DNA of 64,000 bases from NCBI RefSeq assembly GCF_039634365.2, contig NZ_CP155079.2, positions 3,658,001 through 3,722,000 on the forward strand, in the 5' to 3' direction. Origin of the DNA: Mucilaginibacter sp. PAMB04168. GTDB taxonomy: Bacteria; Bacteroidota; Bacteroidia; Sphingobacteriales; Sphingobacteriaceae. A program made the translations under genes and the position numbers. Position 1 is the first letter of the stretch. The number at the start of each line of letters is the position of its first letter. The notes beneath the pieces are model-generated. The model did not search any database. It was not told the DNA's origin and worked only from the letters and a program-made list of their open reading frames with translations. Shown piece after piece: positions 14,943-23,900 of the stretch.

Positions 14943-14965
14943 GTACAATTTTATAAGTCTTTCAG

Positions 14966-15052
14966 CGGTGAGGGAGGGATTCGAACCCTCGGTACAGTTT
15001 CCCGTACGTCAGTTTAGCAAACTGATCCTTTCGGCCTCTCAGGCACCTCACC
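14966..15052 (-). tRNA. tRNA-Ser (anticodon GCU)
   Basis: An 87-nt class II tRNA. Acceptor strands GGTGAGG and CCTCACC pair, the discriminator is G and no CCA is encoded. The anticodon arm TCAGT-TTGCTAA-ACTGA gives GCU. A long variable arm (ACGTACGGGAAACTGT) and the T arm with GGTTCGAATCC follow. It lies on the minus strand with its 3' end facing the accessory region, the classic position for integrative-element insertion. Confidence 0.97.
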
Positions 15053-15131
15053 AATTTTCAATAATACGTCCCCGTTTGGGATTGCAAATATAGTAATTCA
15101 AGTAAACCGTCAAAAAAAAAATACGGTATTT

Positions 15132-17195
15132 CTAATAATCTATTCGCACGTGGTAAATACTCATGAGCATGCGCTTAAATATAGTTTTAATGGTTTCCAA
15201 ATCTTTCAACGTAATATCACTGTCTTTCAACTGGTTCTGATTTAGTTTGTAATTCACAATGCGGTCAACCAGGTCGCTTATGGATTTTGCATCTGGCTCT
15301 TTTATTGAGCGCGAAGCGGCTTCTACAGAGTCGGCCAGCATTAAAACACCCGTCTCTTTAGAGAAAGGTATGGGTCCAGGGTAACGGAAAATGTTCTCAT
15401 CAATGAATTTTTCGGGAAAATTTTTCAGGAATGACTGGTAAAAGTAATCAACCCTTGTATTACCGTGGTGGGTACGTATAAAGTTAATGATATCATCAGG
15501 CAGGTTGGCTCTACCAGCCATTTCCACTCCTTTGCGCACATGCCTGATAATGATCTGTGCGCTTTCTTCGTATGATAGCTTATCATGAGGATTAAATCCT
15601 GCCGTTTGGTTCTCAATAAAATACAGCGGGTTCTCCATTTTACCAATATCATGGTATAAAGCCCCTGCCCTAACCAGAAGCGCGTTACCGCCAATGCTGT
15701 AAATAGCATTTTCGGCCAGGTTAGCCACCTGCAGGGAATGCTGAAAGGTTCCGGGCGCTTTGAAAGCCATTTCACGCAGTAAAGCGGCATTCGTATTGGT
15801 GAGCTCAATAAGCGTTAAATCAGACGTTATCCTAAATGCTTTCTCGAAGGCGTAGATAAGCGGGTAAGCTAATAATGTAAGCATTACGCTTACTACAAAC
15901 GGAAAGAACTCCAGCCACTCGATACTGGAAATATCACCCTCTCTAATGAAGGATATACCTACAAAGGCAGCAAAATAGTTTAAAGTAATAATGAGTGCCG
16001 AAGTTAAAAACTGGCCCCTGCGCAACAGGTTTTTGATACTGTAGATAGATACCATACCCGCTGTAATTTCATAAAAGGCGAACTCAAAGCTGTTAGGTAC
16101 ATAAAAGCCGGCAATTAGTATAACGAGCAGGTGAATGTTGAGCGCCAGCCGCGTATCAAACAGTATCCGGATGATGATGGGCACAATACAGTAAGGGATG
16201 TAATACAAATTTGGTATTTGCAGCATAATAGCACCCGACAATGTAGCCAGCATGGCTGTGATTACCAATAATATCAAACCCACCAGGCGGTTGTTCTGAT
16301 AAATATCTTTACGGAACAGCCTTAGGAATATAATAAGCAGCGTTATTGTTAACGATACAAGTAAAAACTGACCAAAGAAAACTTGCCAACGGTTACCATT
16401 TGCCCGTGCGCTATCTTCAAAATATTTTTTGTAGGAAACAAGCTTTTGGTAAACTTCGTCGTTTATCACAGACCCCTTTGTGATAATTACTTCATCTTTT
16501 TGTACCATGCCTTGCGTGGTCGAAATATTATCCAGGGCATCGCGCTTTAAACGACTGGTTAATTTATCATCATAAATGAGGTTGTTTTGAAGGCGGTTTT
16601 GCAGCAGATCGAGCATAAACGCCTTGTCTACGTTATGAAGGGTAAGCTCCTGCTCAAAATAGGTCACAGCCTTTTCTTTTGTAAATAAGCCTGATGTGTT
16701 CTTAGCTGAAGCTACGTTTTTATTTACTGCGGTGACATTATAGTTATCGGTGGCTGGTTGGTTTTTTAAACCCAGGGTTATTAAGCCGGTAGCATAAACA
16801 TGATTAAGCAACGTTCTACCCATTTCCAAGTAGCGCGACTTAACTTTGTCGGGCAGGCCAGCACTAGCCCATTTCAGGTTAAAATCGTTAACGAAACCTT
16901 CCACCTGCTGGCGTTGTACATCCTCGTTAAGCTGGTAAACGGGCGAAATATTCTGCAGTGCGGCCTCCTGATCTTTTTCCAGTTCGGCACTCGTTTTTAG
17001 TATAGCAAAATTATAGGGGGCAATCAGCTCTTTCTGATTCCAGATACGGCCTTTCTCGAATTCATACCTGAATTTGGTTTGCTTAGGAAGCGCTAAAATG
17101 ATTAAGAATACACACAGGAGTATCAATAAAAACTTTACGCCAACCGCATACTTGCGTACTACTGCCCTTTGTCGTGAAATACTAAACTTTGCCAT
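15132..17195 (-). CDS. 7TM-HD family phosphohydrolase (PgpH-type cyclic-di-AMP phosphodiesterase)
   Basis: A 687-residue membrane protein. It has one N-terminal membrane segment (LLILLCVFLIILALP), a large extracytoplasmic 7TMR-HDED domain (about 35-270), seven membrane segments (about 275-465), and a cytoplasmic HD domain with FQHSLQVANLAENAI, the metal-binding LYHDIGKMENP, and HVRKG/RTHHG histidines. PgpH-type enzymes hydrolyse the second messenger c-di-AMP, which controls potassium and envelope balance. The order and length fit that family well. It is the first chromosomal gene beyond the tRNA. A possible -7 box TATATTTG lies 16 bp before the start. Confidence 0.9.
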   Translation of the reverse strand: MAKFSISRQRAVVRKYAVGVKFLLILLCVFLIILALPKQTKFRYEFEKGRIWNQKELIAPYNFAILKTSAELEKDQEAALQNISPVYQLNEDVQRQQVEGFVNDFNLKWASAGLPDKVKSRYLEMGRTLLNHVYATGLITLGLKNQPATDNYNVTAVNKNVASAKNTSGLFTKEKAVTYFEQELTLHNVDKAFMLDLLQNRLQNNLIYDDKLTSRLKRDALDNISTTQGMVQKDEVIITKGSVINDEVYQKLVSYKKYFEDSARANGNRWQVFFGQFLLVSLTITLLIIFLRLFRKDIYQNNRLVGLILLVITAMLATLSGAIMLQIPNLYYIPYCIVPIIIRILFDTRLALNIHLLVILIAGFYVPNSFEFAFYEITAGMVSIYSIKNLLRRGQFLTSALIITLNYFAAFVGISFIREGDISSIEWLEFFPFVVSVMLTLLAYPLIYAFEKAFRITSDLTLIELTNTNAALLREMAFKAPGTFQHSLQVANLAENAIYSIGGNALLVRAGALYHDIGKMENPLYFIENQTAGFNPHDKLSYEESAQIIIRHVRKGVEMAGRANLPDDIINFIRTHHGNTRVDYFYQSFLKNFPEKFIDENIFRYPGPIPFSKETGVLMLADSVEAASRSIKEPDAKSISDLVDRIVNYKLNQNQLKDSDITLKDLETIKTIFKRMLMSIYHVRIDY

Positions 17196-17364
17196 TCAAG
17201 AGTTACTTATCAAATATAGTGCGATTTTAGCGCCTAAACTAATCCTTGCAATTATAGTCTAAATGCTACAATATACATTCAGTAAGTTCATTTTGTTAAA
17301 TTAGGCGGTTAACCGACGCTCAAAACCAAGGTTTAGCTATAACCAATTCTAATCTTATACGTTA

Positions 17365-17372
17365 TACATTTG
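17365..17372 (+). promoter_or_regulatory. -7 box (TACATTTG) just before the gene at 17374
   Basis: A perfect TAnnTTTG box ends one base before the ATG at 17374. If used, transcription would begin at or inside the start codon, so the mRNA would be leaderless or the real start is further in. Confidence 0.35.
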
Positions 17373-17373
17373 C

Positions 17374-18294
17374 ATGAGAAAATTTTTCTTACTGTTTACT
17401 TTAGTTACTACTTGCCTGCTTGGTAACGCACATGCACAGCGTTTCAACTCGCCAGACCAACTCAATAAGCTGCGCCCGTTACAGGATAGCCTGATTAGGC
17501 TAGGTAGCCAGATGGTTAATAATCCGGGCGATCCGGAACGCAAGAATGCTAATTACACATTTATCCGCACGCTCTTAAGAGCACTCCAGGTACCTAACTC
17601 CTATGCTTTCAATTTTGATTCCCTCAAAATGATAAGCATTTTGCGTGCGCCCGATAACAAATTCCGCATTTTTAGCTGGTTCGTAATGAACGAAGATGGC
17701 AGTTACCGCTTTTACGGTGCGTTGCAGGTAAACACAGGTGGCAAATTACAACTACACCCACTTGAGGACTATTCTCACCTACTTAAAAACCCAGAAGATT
17801 CTGTAACTGACAATCATAAGTGGTATGGTGCCGAGTACTATAAAATTATTCAGGTTAATGCCGTAACACCTTATTACGTGTTATTGGGCTGGAAAGGAAA
17901 TACAGTAAAATCTACTAAAAAGGTTATCGAGGTTATATCATTTAAAAATGGCAAGCCGGCTTTTGGCTTACCTGTATTTGCCGGCAATAAGAAAACCAGG
18001 AACCGTGTTATTTTTGAGTACAGCCGCCAAGCCTCTATGTTGCTTCGGCATGTACCTGAACAGCATCTAATTGTGTTTGATCACCTGGCCCCTCCAGATG
18101 ACAAGTTTAAAACCCAGCAGGACACATACGGCCCCGACCTTACCTATGACGGTTATAAGTTGCAAAATGGCAAGTGGACCTATGTAGACAATTTAGACAT
18201 GCGTAACATTCCCTCCCCGGTAGACGTGGATATTGCAGACCCCAAAAAGCAAGCTATTAGAGATCGCAATTCTGTTCCTTTACGAAAAAATTAA
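17374..18294 (+). CDS. Exported hypothetical protein
   Basis: A 306-residue protein with a clear signal peptide ending NAHAQ (MRKFFLLFTLVTTCLLGNAHA). The mature part has FRIFSWFVMNEDGSYRFYGA, WYGAEYYKII, YYVLLGWKGN and a C-terminal DNLDMRNIPSPVDVDIADP. I do not recognise a family with a known function. The GW/YYK strands suggest a beta-rich periplasmic domain. It stands alone between the divergent HD-phosphodiesterase gene and a POT transporter downstream (gap about 114 bp). Confidence 0.75.
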   Translation: MRKFFLLFTLVTTCLLGNAHAQRFNSPDQLNKLRPLQDSLIRLGSQMVNNPGDPERKNANYTFIRTLLRALQVPNSYAFNFDSLKMISILRAPDNKFRIFSWFVMNEDGSYRFYGALQVNTGGKLQLHPLEDYSHLLKNPEDSVTDNHKWYGAEYYKIIQVNAVTPYYVLLGWKGNTVKSTKKVIEVISFKNGKPAFGLPVFAGNKKTRNRVIFEYSRQASMLLRHVPEQHLIVFDHLAPPDDKFKTQQDTYGPDLTYDGYKLQNGKWTYVDNLDMRNIPSPVDVDIADPKKQAIRDRNSVPLRKN

Positions 18295-18408
18295 GTGCGG
18301 TAAGTTTTGCGTGCACCATTATTTTGCGTTTGTACTTGTAAAGATTTCAACACAAAATTCCGGTTTCGGGGATAAATACTATTTTTAGAAAATTTTTTAA
18401 TTGAAACT

Positions 18409-19881
18409 ATGGTTCAAGATACGCTTTCGATCGATAAAGAACTTGTCGAACCGAAGTACCCAAAAAGTATTCCCTACATTATAGGCAATGAAGCCGCAGA
18501 GCGTTTTAGCTTCTATGGCATGCGCTCTATACTTGCCACCTTCCTGGTAGCACAGTTCTTCAACCCCACCCATAACGCTGCATTGCAAACTGTGGCAGAG
18601 GCGAAAGCTAACGAAATAACCCACATATTTGTGGCATTGGCTTATGCCATGCCGTTTGTTGGCGCCTTAATGGCCGATTGGTTCTTTGGCAAATACAAAG
18701 TAATCTTATACGTTTCGATATTATATTGCTTCGGCCACTTGTTGCTGGCTATATTTGATACCGATTTGCAAGGCTTTCGTTACGGCCTTGTATTGATTGC
18801 AGTTGGCGCCGGTGGTATTAAGTCATGTGTATCAGCTAACGTGGGCGATCAGTTTGACAAAACCAACCAGAGCTTACTATCAAAAGTTTATGGATGGTTT
18901 TATTTTGCCATTAACTCTGGTTCTGTACTCTCAACCATCGCTATACCGTACATTTATGAGCATTATGGTGCTAAATGGGCTTTTGGCGTTCCTGGTATTT
19001 TGATGGCCCTGGCCACTATTATTTTCTTTTCGGGCCGTAAAAAGTATGTCAAGCTCCCGCCCTCGGGCATCAACCGTAACAACTTCCTGTTCATATCTCT
19101 TTATGCGCTATTTAACATTGGTAAAAAACAAAAAGGGCAGGCATTACTGGATGTAGCTAAAGACAGTTTCGACCATGAAAAAGTAGAAGGTATTAAAGCG
19201 GTATGGCGTGTAATGGCTGTATTTGCGTTTGTCCCTATCTTTTGGGCCATGTGGGATCAAAGCTTATCGGAATGGGTGTTGCAGGCTACCAAGCTTGATT
19301 TACACATGTTTGGGTACCAGTTACTGCCTGAGCAGGTTCAAACTGCCAACCCTGTTTTCCTGCTTTCATTTATTCCTATTTTCAATTATGGTATCTACCC
19401 ATTTTTAGATAGAATGGGGCTTAAAACCACGCCGTTACGTCGCTTTAGTGCAGGTTTAATATTAACAGGCTTGTCTTTTGTAATCATCGCTTTGATACAA
19501 ACCCGTGTTGATGCTGGCGAACATCCGTCAGTTTGGTGGCAAATATTGGCTTATATGGTACTGTCGGCTGGTGAAACACTGGTTTCGATTACCGGCTTAG
19601 AATATGCTTATACACAATCCCCTAAATCAATGAAAAGTACGATGTCTGCTATTTGGTTACTTACAGTAGCTATAGGGAACATCTTTGTAGCTTATGTTAA
19701 CAATAGTATATCAAATAAAGGCTTCTTCTCTCAGTTTGAGGGGGCTAATTATTACTGGTTCTTTGTGGGTCTGATTTCTGTATTCATTTTTGTTTACCTG
19801 TTCGTTTCCCCTCGCTTAAAAGAACGTAATTATGTGGCCGAAGATGAGAACCAAGTTGCGGCAGAAACGACTAACTTGTAA
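18409..19881 (+). CDS. POT-family proton-coupled peptide transporter
   Basis: A 490-residue inner-membrane transporter of the major facilitator superfamily. The PTR2/POT signature is present near the N-terminus: NEAAERFSFYGMRSILATFL (ExxERF motif), and further on AVGAGGIKSCVSANVGDQFD and SGSVLSTIAIPYIYEHYG. POT proteins import di- and tripeptides with protons. Length and about 12-14 hydrophobic segments fit a complete protein. It is followed by a terminator at 19901. Confidence 0.93.
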   Translation: MVQDTLSIDKELVEPKYPKSIPYIIGNEAAERFSFYGMRSILATFLVAQFFNPTHNAALQTVAEAKANEITHIFVALAYAMPFVGALMADWFFGKYKVILYVSILYCFGHLLLAIFDTDLQGFRYGLVLIAVGAGGIKSCVSANVGDQFDKTNQSLLSKVYGWFYFAINSGSVLSTIAIPYIYEHYGAKWAFGVPGILMALATIIFFSGRKKYVKLPPSGINRNNFLFISLYALFNIGKKQKGQALLDVAKDSFDHEKVEGIKAVWRVMAVFAFVPIFWAMWDQSLSEWVLQATKLDLHMFGYQLLPEQVQTANPVFLLSFIPIFNYGIYPFLDRMGLKTTPLRRFSAGLILTGLSFVIIALIQTRVDAGEHPSVWWQILAYMVLSAGETLVSITGLEYAYTQSPKSMKSTMSAIWLLTVAIGNIFVAYVNNSISNKGFFSQFEGANYYWFFVGLISVFIFVYLFVSPRLKERNYVAEDENQVAAETTNL

Positions 19882-19900
19882 AAACTTAACATCTTTTAAC

Positions 19901-19938
19901 AAAAGCAGGAAGGTACATGCTTTCCTGCTTTTGTTTTT
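19901..19938 (+). terminator. Terminator of the POT transporter gene
   Basis: AAAAGCAGGAA and TTCCTGCTTTT form an 11-bp stem with a 10-nt loop, followed by GTTTTTT. Confidence 0.85.
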
Positions 19939-19962
19939 TAAGGGCTTAAATACGTACTTTTG
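19931..19962 (+). promoter_or_regulatory. Bacteroidota-type promoter for the GT2 gene
   Basis: TTG at 19931-19933 and TACTTTTG at 19955-19962 are 21 bp apart, matching the TTG / TAnnTTTG layout. The gene starts at 19986. Confidence 0.55.
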
Positions 19963-19985
19963 CGGCTTAAAACTTTATTACACCC

Positions 19986-20720
19986 GTGCCCGATAGCATA
20001 GTTATCATACCTACTTATAACGAAAAAGAAAACATTGAGCGCATGATACGCAAAGTGTTATCGCTTCCGCATGACTTTCATTTACTGATAGTTGATGACG
20101 GATCGCCCGATGGTACAGGCGCAATTGTAAAAGGTCTGCAGGCCGAGTACCCCGAGCGTTTGTTTATAGAGGAGCGCAAAGGCAAGCAGGGTTTGGGTAC
20201 GGCGTATATACACGGTTTTAAGTGGAGCATACAGCGCAAGTACGATTACATATTTGAGATGGATGCCGATTTCTCGCACAATCCGAACGATTTGCTGCGC
20301 TTACGTGAGACTTGTGTAGAGGGTGCCGATATGGCCATAGGCTCACGCTACGTTAAAGGCGTTAACGTGGTAAACTGGCCCATGAACCGGGTACTGATGA
20401 GCTACTATGCCTCGGCATACGTGCGGTTTATAACCGGCATCAACATTAAGGATGCTACCGCAGGCTTTGTGTGTTACAAGCGCAAGGTGCTCGAAACTAT
20501 CCGGCTGGATAAGATCAAATTTGTAGGTTACGCCTTCCAGATTGAAATGAAATATACCACCATTAAACATGGCTTTAAGGTGGTAGAGATCCCCATCATA
20601 TTTACCGACCGCACCGAAGGCGTGTCTAAAATGTCGACACGCATTTTCCGCGAAGCCTTTTTAGGCGTAATCCAAATGAAGCTGAACAGCATTTTCAGAA
20701 AGTATCCCGAAGGAGAATAA
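19986..20720 (+). CDS. Polyprenol monophosphomannose synthase (GT2)
   Basis: A 244-residue soluble glycosyltransferase beginning at GTG (MPDSIVIIPTYNEKENIERM). The GT-A features are IPTYNEKENI, the DDGSPDGTG nucleotide-binding loop and EMDADFSHNP with the metal-binding DxD. A C-terminal GVSKMSTRIFREA block is typical of dolichyl/polyprenyl-phosphate mannosyltransferases. It transfers mannose from GDP-mannose to a lipid phosphate carrier on the cytoplasmic membrane face. There is no C-terminal membrane domain, so it is the short form. Confidence 0.88.
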   Translation: MPDSIVIIPTYNEKENIERMIRKVLSLPHDFHLLIVDDGSPDGTGAIVKGLQAEYPERLFIEERKGKQGLGTAYIHGFKWSIQRKYDYIFEMDADFSHNPNDLLRLRETCVEGADMAIGSRYVKGVNVVNWPMNRVLMSYYASAYVRFITGINIKDATAGFVCYKRKVLETIRLDKIKFVGYAFQIEMKYTTIKHGFKVVEIPIIFTDRTEGVSKMSTRIFREAFLGVIQMKLNSIFRKYPEGE

Positions 20721-20823
20721 TTGGGTCTCTGGGTACAATTATTGCTTGTCGAACTGTGGTTCCAATGTGATTATTGATTACTATTTAATTGCCTAGCGAT
20801 TATGCAGATCAGCATTCACTTAC

Positions 20824-20854
20824 TTGCAAATGCATCATAAAAATGCTAAATTTG
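20824..20854 (+). promoter_or_regulatory. Bacteroidota-type promoter for ruvB
   Basis: TTG at 20824-20826 and TAAATTTG at 20847-20854 are 20 bp apart. The ATG at 20862 comes only 7 bp after the -7 box, implying a leaderless or near-leaderless mRNA. Confidence 0.55.
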
Positions 20855-20861
20855 TTGGTAA

Positions 20862-21884
20862 ATGAACGAGAATTTAGACCCAAATCAGGAACGCCTTACC
20901 TCTACCGAACGCGACATTGAAAAAGTGTTGCGGCCGCAGGCTTTTGAAGATTTTACCGGTCAGCATAAAATATTAGCCAACTTAAAAGTGTTTGTACAGG
21001 CGGCACGTCAGCGTGGCGAATCGCTTGATCATGTGCTATTGCATGGCCCTCCCGGCTTGGGTAAAACTACCCTATCGCACATTATCGCCAACGAAATGGG
21101 CGTAGGCATCAAGATCACTTCCGGTCCGGTACTGGACAAGCCCGGCGATCTGGCCGGCCTGCTAACCAACCTCGAAGCTGGAGATATACTTTTTATTGAC
21201 GAAATACACCGCCTGAGCCCACTGGTAGAAGAATACCTGTACTCGGCCATGGAGGATTTCAAGATTGACATTATGCTGGAGAGCGGCCCAAATGCCCGCT
21301 CGGTGCAGTTAACCTTAAATCCGTTTACACTGGTGGGCGCTACTACCCGCTCAGGTTTACTTACCGCACCTTTACGGGCCCGCTTCGGCATCAACTCGCG
21401 ATTGGAGTATTATGATGCCAAGCTACTCACCACAATTGTTTTGCGTTCGGCCTCTATCCTTAAAACGCCCATTACCGATGAGGGCGCTTATGAGATTGCA
21501 CGCCGCAGCCGTGGTACACCCCGTATTGCCAATGCCCTGCTACGCCGTACGCGCGATTTTGCTCAAATAAAAGGCAATGGCAGCATTGATACCGAGATTG
21601 CCAAATATGCACTTACTGCCCTGAACGTGGACGAGCACGGGCTCGACGAGATGGACAATAAGATACTACTTACTATTATTGAGAAATTTAAAGGAGGCCC
21701 GGTTGGCGTAAAAACTATTGCCACCGCCGTAGGCGAAGATGAGGGCACCATTGAAGAAGTTTACGAACCTTTCCTGATCCAGGAAGGTTACCTGATGCGT
21801 ACCTCGCGCGGGCGTGAAGCTACCGACAATGCCTACCGGCACCTGGGCATCATGCGCGCAGGCCAGGCTCCAAGGTTATTTTGA
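20862..21884 (+). CDS. ruvB: Holliday junction branch migration helicase RuvB
   Basis: A complete 340-residue RuvB. The AAA+ core shows Walker [10 protein letters not shown], Walker B FIDEIHRL, sensor 1 GATTRSG and the arginine-finger region PLRARFG. A C-terminal winged helix follows ([37 protein letters not shown]). With RuvA it drives ATP-dependent migration of Holliday junctions in recombination repair. It ends in a compact terminator. Confidence 0.98.
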   Translation: MNENLDPNQERLTSTERDIEKVLRPQAFEDFTGQHKILANLKVFVQAARQRGESLDHVLLHGPPGLGKTTLSHIIANEMGVGIKITSGPVLDKPGDLAGLLTNLEAGDILFIDEIHRLSPLVEEYLYSAMEDFKIDIMLESGPNARSVQLTLNPFTLVGATTRSGLLTAPLRARFGINSRLEYYDAKLLTTIVLRSASILKTPITDEGAYEIARRSRGTPRIANALLRRTRDFAQIKGNGSIDTEIAKYALTALNVDEHGLDEMDNKILLTIIEKFKGGPVGVKTIATAVGEDEGTIEEVYEPFLIQEGYLMRTSRGREATDNAYRHLGIMRAGQAPRLF

Positions 21885-21888
21885 TATT

Positions 21889-21917
21889 AAAAGCGGCTTA
21901 TGCCGCTTTTCTTTTTG
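21889..21917 (+). terminator. Terminator of ruvB
   Basis: AAAAGCGGC-TTAT-GCCGCTTTT, a 9-bp stem with a 4-nt loop, followed by CTTTTTG. Confidence 0.85.
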
Positions 21918-22062
21918 TTTCCAAGTGCAGCTTTGGCTAAACGATATATTTTAACACAATTTAGTGTGTTTGTGGTTTTTTCAGAATATTTGCTCCTCCT
22001 GTGTCTTTTATCGGCTAAACAACAATTACAGAATGCCAGGGCATGGCCACGTTTTATCAACA

Positions 22063-22665
22063 ATGAAAATTAAGTCTATCTGTATTTTACTGATCATATT
22101 CCTCACAAGCAGCACGTCTTTCAATGCAAATGCCCAAAACAACAGGCTTGACAGAATTGAAGATGGGATTTTGCTGGATCTGGCAAAATCGCGCACACGC
22201 CCGCAAACCGAAGTGCTGATGTTTTTATCCAAAAACTACCAATACATCGATTACAGCATCCCGGTAGGTATGTTTGTAGGCGGTGCCATTGGCCAAAATA
22301 AAGAACTACGACAAAATGCGGCCTATGTAGCCAGCAGCACACTCATCTCCTATGGCTTATCGGCTATTATAAAAAAACTGGTTAAGCGCGACCGGCCATT
22401 TATCCGCAACGTGAGCATTACACCTGTTTACGAGCCAACACGTTACTCTTTCCCTTCGGGCCATACGGCACTTAGCATTTCTACCGCTACGGCACTCAGC
22501 ATTTCCTACCCTAAGTGGTATGTAATTGCGCCCTCGTTTTTATGGGCAGGCGCTACCAGTTACTCGCGCATGTACCTGGGCGTACACTACCCTACCGATG
22601 TAGCCGGAGGGGCAGTTTTAGGTGCTGGTACAGCGGCATCACTTATTTTCTTAAAAAAGCCCTAA
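22063..22665 (+). CDS. PAP2-family lipid phosphatase (exported)
   Basis: A 200-residue protein from the ATG at 22063, chosen because it opens a signal peptide (MKIKSICILLIIFLTSS...NANAQ); an ATG 99 bp upstream gives an unlikely extension. All three phosphatase motifs are present: KKLVKRDRPF, SFPSGHTALS and SRMYLGVHYPTDV. PAP2 enzymes remove phosphate from lipid substrates such as undecaprenyl pyrophosphate or phosphatidic acid on the outer face of the membrane. A second, unrelated copy lies at 57691. Confidence 0.9.
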   Translation: MKIKSICILLIIFLTSSTSFNANAQNNRLDRIEDGILLDLAKSRTRPQTEVLMFLSKNYQYIDYSIPVGMFVGGAIGQNKELRQNAAYVASSTLISYGLSAIIKKLVKRDRPFIRNVSITPVYEPTRYSFPSGHTALSISTATALSISYPKWYVIAPSFLWAGATSYSRMYLGVHYPTDVAGGAVLGAGTAASLIFLKKP

Positions 22666-22739
22666 CCTGCTTAATTACAACACTTTTGTAACGGCTTTCA
22701 TACTATTTTGTACTGCATATCGTTTTTCAGATAACTGAT

Positions 22740-23840
22740 ATGTGCAAGAGATTTTTTTTTACCACAACCACTTTACTTCTTTTCCTTTTCATTGGTCTTA
22801 CTAGCCTTAGGGCGCTTAATCCAACTGGTTCTATTGTGTTGCAGGATGAACCCCTGGCTTTAAAACCGGTGGGTTTTTACATTGCTAACGTTGCGGATGA
22901 ACGAAGCAGCAAAAACGCCATAGCGCAGCTGATTGTAAAAGCACCCGGCAACAAAATGCTGGTACAACCGGCCGACCTGCAAGGTGGCCCGAGCAAAGCC
23001 ATTCAACAATTTATGGAGCGTAACCTTCCTAAAAACGAAGCCGAACGCCCCGTAATCATGAGCTTAAAGGAGCTTAAAATTACAGAGACAAGCTTGGCGG
23101 GCAACCGTGTTGAAGGTAGCATCCGCTTGTATTTGTCTTTCGGCCTGCAAAAGGATTGGGGCACCGATCTGCTGGTTGGGTATGGAAGCACTTTCCGCTA
23201 TGTGCGCTCGGCCGACAATGCCAACGTAGTAGAACCACAGCTACGCAAGGCTTTAAGAAACGGGTTAAATTATTTTAACGACTGGATGAAAACGAACGAT
23301 GGTATGAACGTAAAACTGGCGCGCAACGTTAAATTTATTTTTACCAATTACACCGATAAAACAGAAGGCGATACCATTTATTACACCGCCAAGCGCCCGC
23401 TTACCTGGGCCGATTTTCAGTCGAAATATAAGCCAAGCGGCACCTTTAGCGCCATGGTAATGCCCAGCATAGCTTATGAGCAACATGCCAGTATTAAAGA
23501 TGGAACCATTTATGTAAACATAGCTATGAAAGCATTTGTACCCAAAAGCACCTGCTGGGTTAGTTACAATGCTAAAGAAGATTACACGCTGAACCACGAG
23601 CAAAAGCATTTCGACATTGTTAAAATTATAGCGGAACAATATAAACGGAAAGTGCTGGCCGAAAAACTAACGCCAGATACTTATGAGGCTTTCCTGAGCA
23701 TGCAGTACCTCGACTCGTACCGCGATATGGATGCTATGCAGTTAGCCTATGATAACGAAACCGGCCATGGCAGAGACCGTTACGTGCAATCGCAATGGGA
23801 CGAAAAGATTGAGAAAGAATTGAAAACATTAACCAAATAA
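22740..23840 (+). CDS. Exported protein with a C-terminal DUF922-like HExxH motif
   Basis: A 366-residue protein with a signal peptide (FFFTTTTLLLFLFIGLTSL). The C-terminal third contains PLTWADFQSKYKPSG and YTLNHEQKHFDIVKII, a zincin-like HExxH motif followed by helices ending ETGHGRDRYVQSQWDE. That architecture resembles DUF922-type putative metalloproteases. The N-terminal part (about 30-200) has VGFYIANVADERSSKNAIAQ and looks like a separate beta-rich domain of unknown role. Substrate unknown. A strong terminator follows. Confidence 0.7.
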   Translation: MCKRFFFTTTTLLLFLFIGLTSLRALNPTGSIVLQDEPLALKPVGFYIANVADERSSKNAIAQLIVKAPGNKMLVQPADLQGGPSKAIQQFMERNLPKNEAERPVIMSLKELKITETSLAGNRVEGSIRLYLSFGLQKDWGTDLLVGYGSTFRYVRSADNANVVEPQLRKALRNGLNYFNDWMKTNDGMNVKLARNVKFIFTNYTDKTEGDTIYYTAKRPLTWADFQSKYKPSGTFSAMVMPSIAYEQHASIKDGTIYVNIAMKAFVPKSTCWVSYNAKEDYTLNHEQKHFDIVKIIAEQYKRKVLAEKLTPDTYEAFLSMQYLDSYRDMDAMQLAYDNETGHGRDRYVQSQWDEKIEKELKTLTK

Positions 23841-23845
23841 CGAAG

Positions 23846-23877
23846 AAGGGCCCCGAGATCATCTCGGGGCCCTTTTT
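23846..23877 (+). terminator. Terminator between convergent genes
   Basis: AAGGGCCCCGAGAT and ATCTCGGGGCCCTT form a near-perfect palindrome followed by TTTTT; it serves the gene ending at 23840. Confidence 0.9.
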
Positions 23878-23900
23878 CGTTATAACAGAAACCTATAATC

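Noticed and set aside
1..14950. Prophage or complete conjugative transposon
   Set aside because: No capsid, tail, terminase, relaxase, coupling protein or tra genes are visible; only integration and regulatory genes are present.
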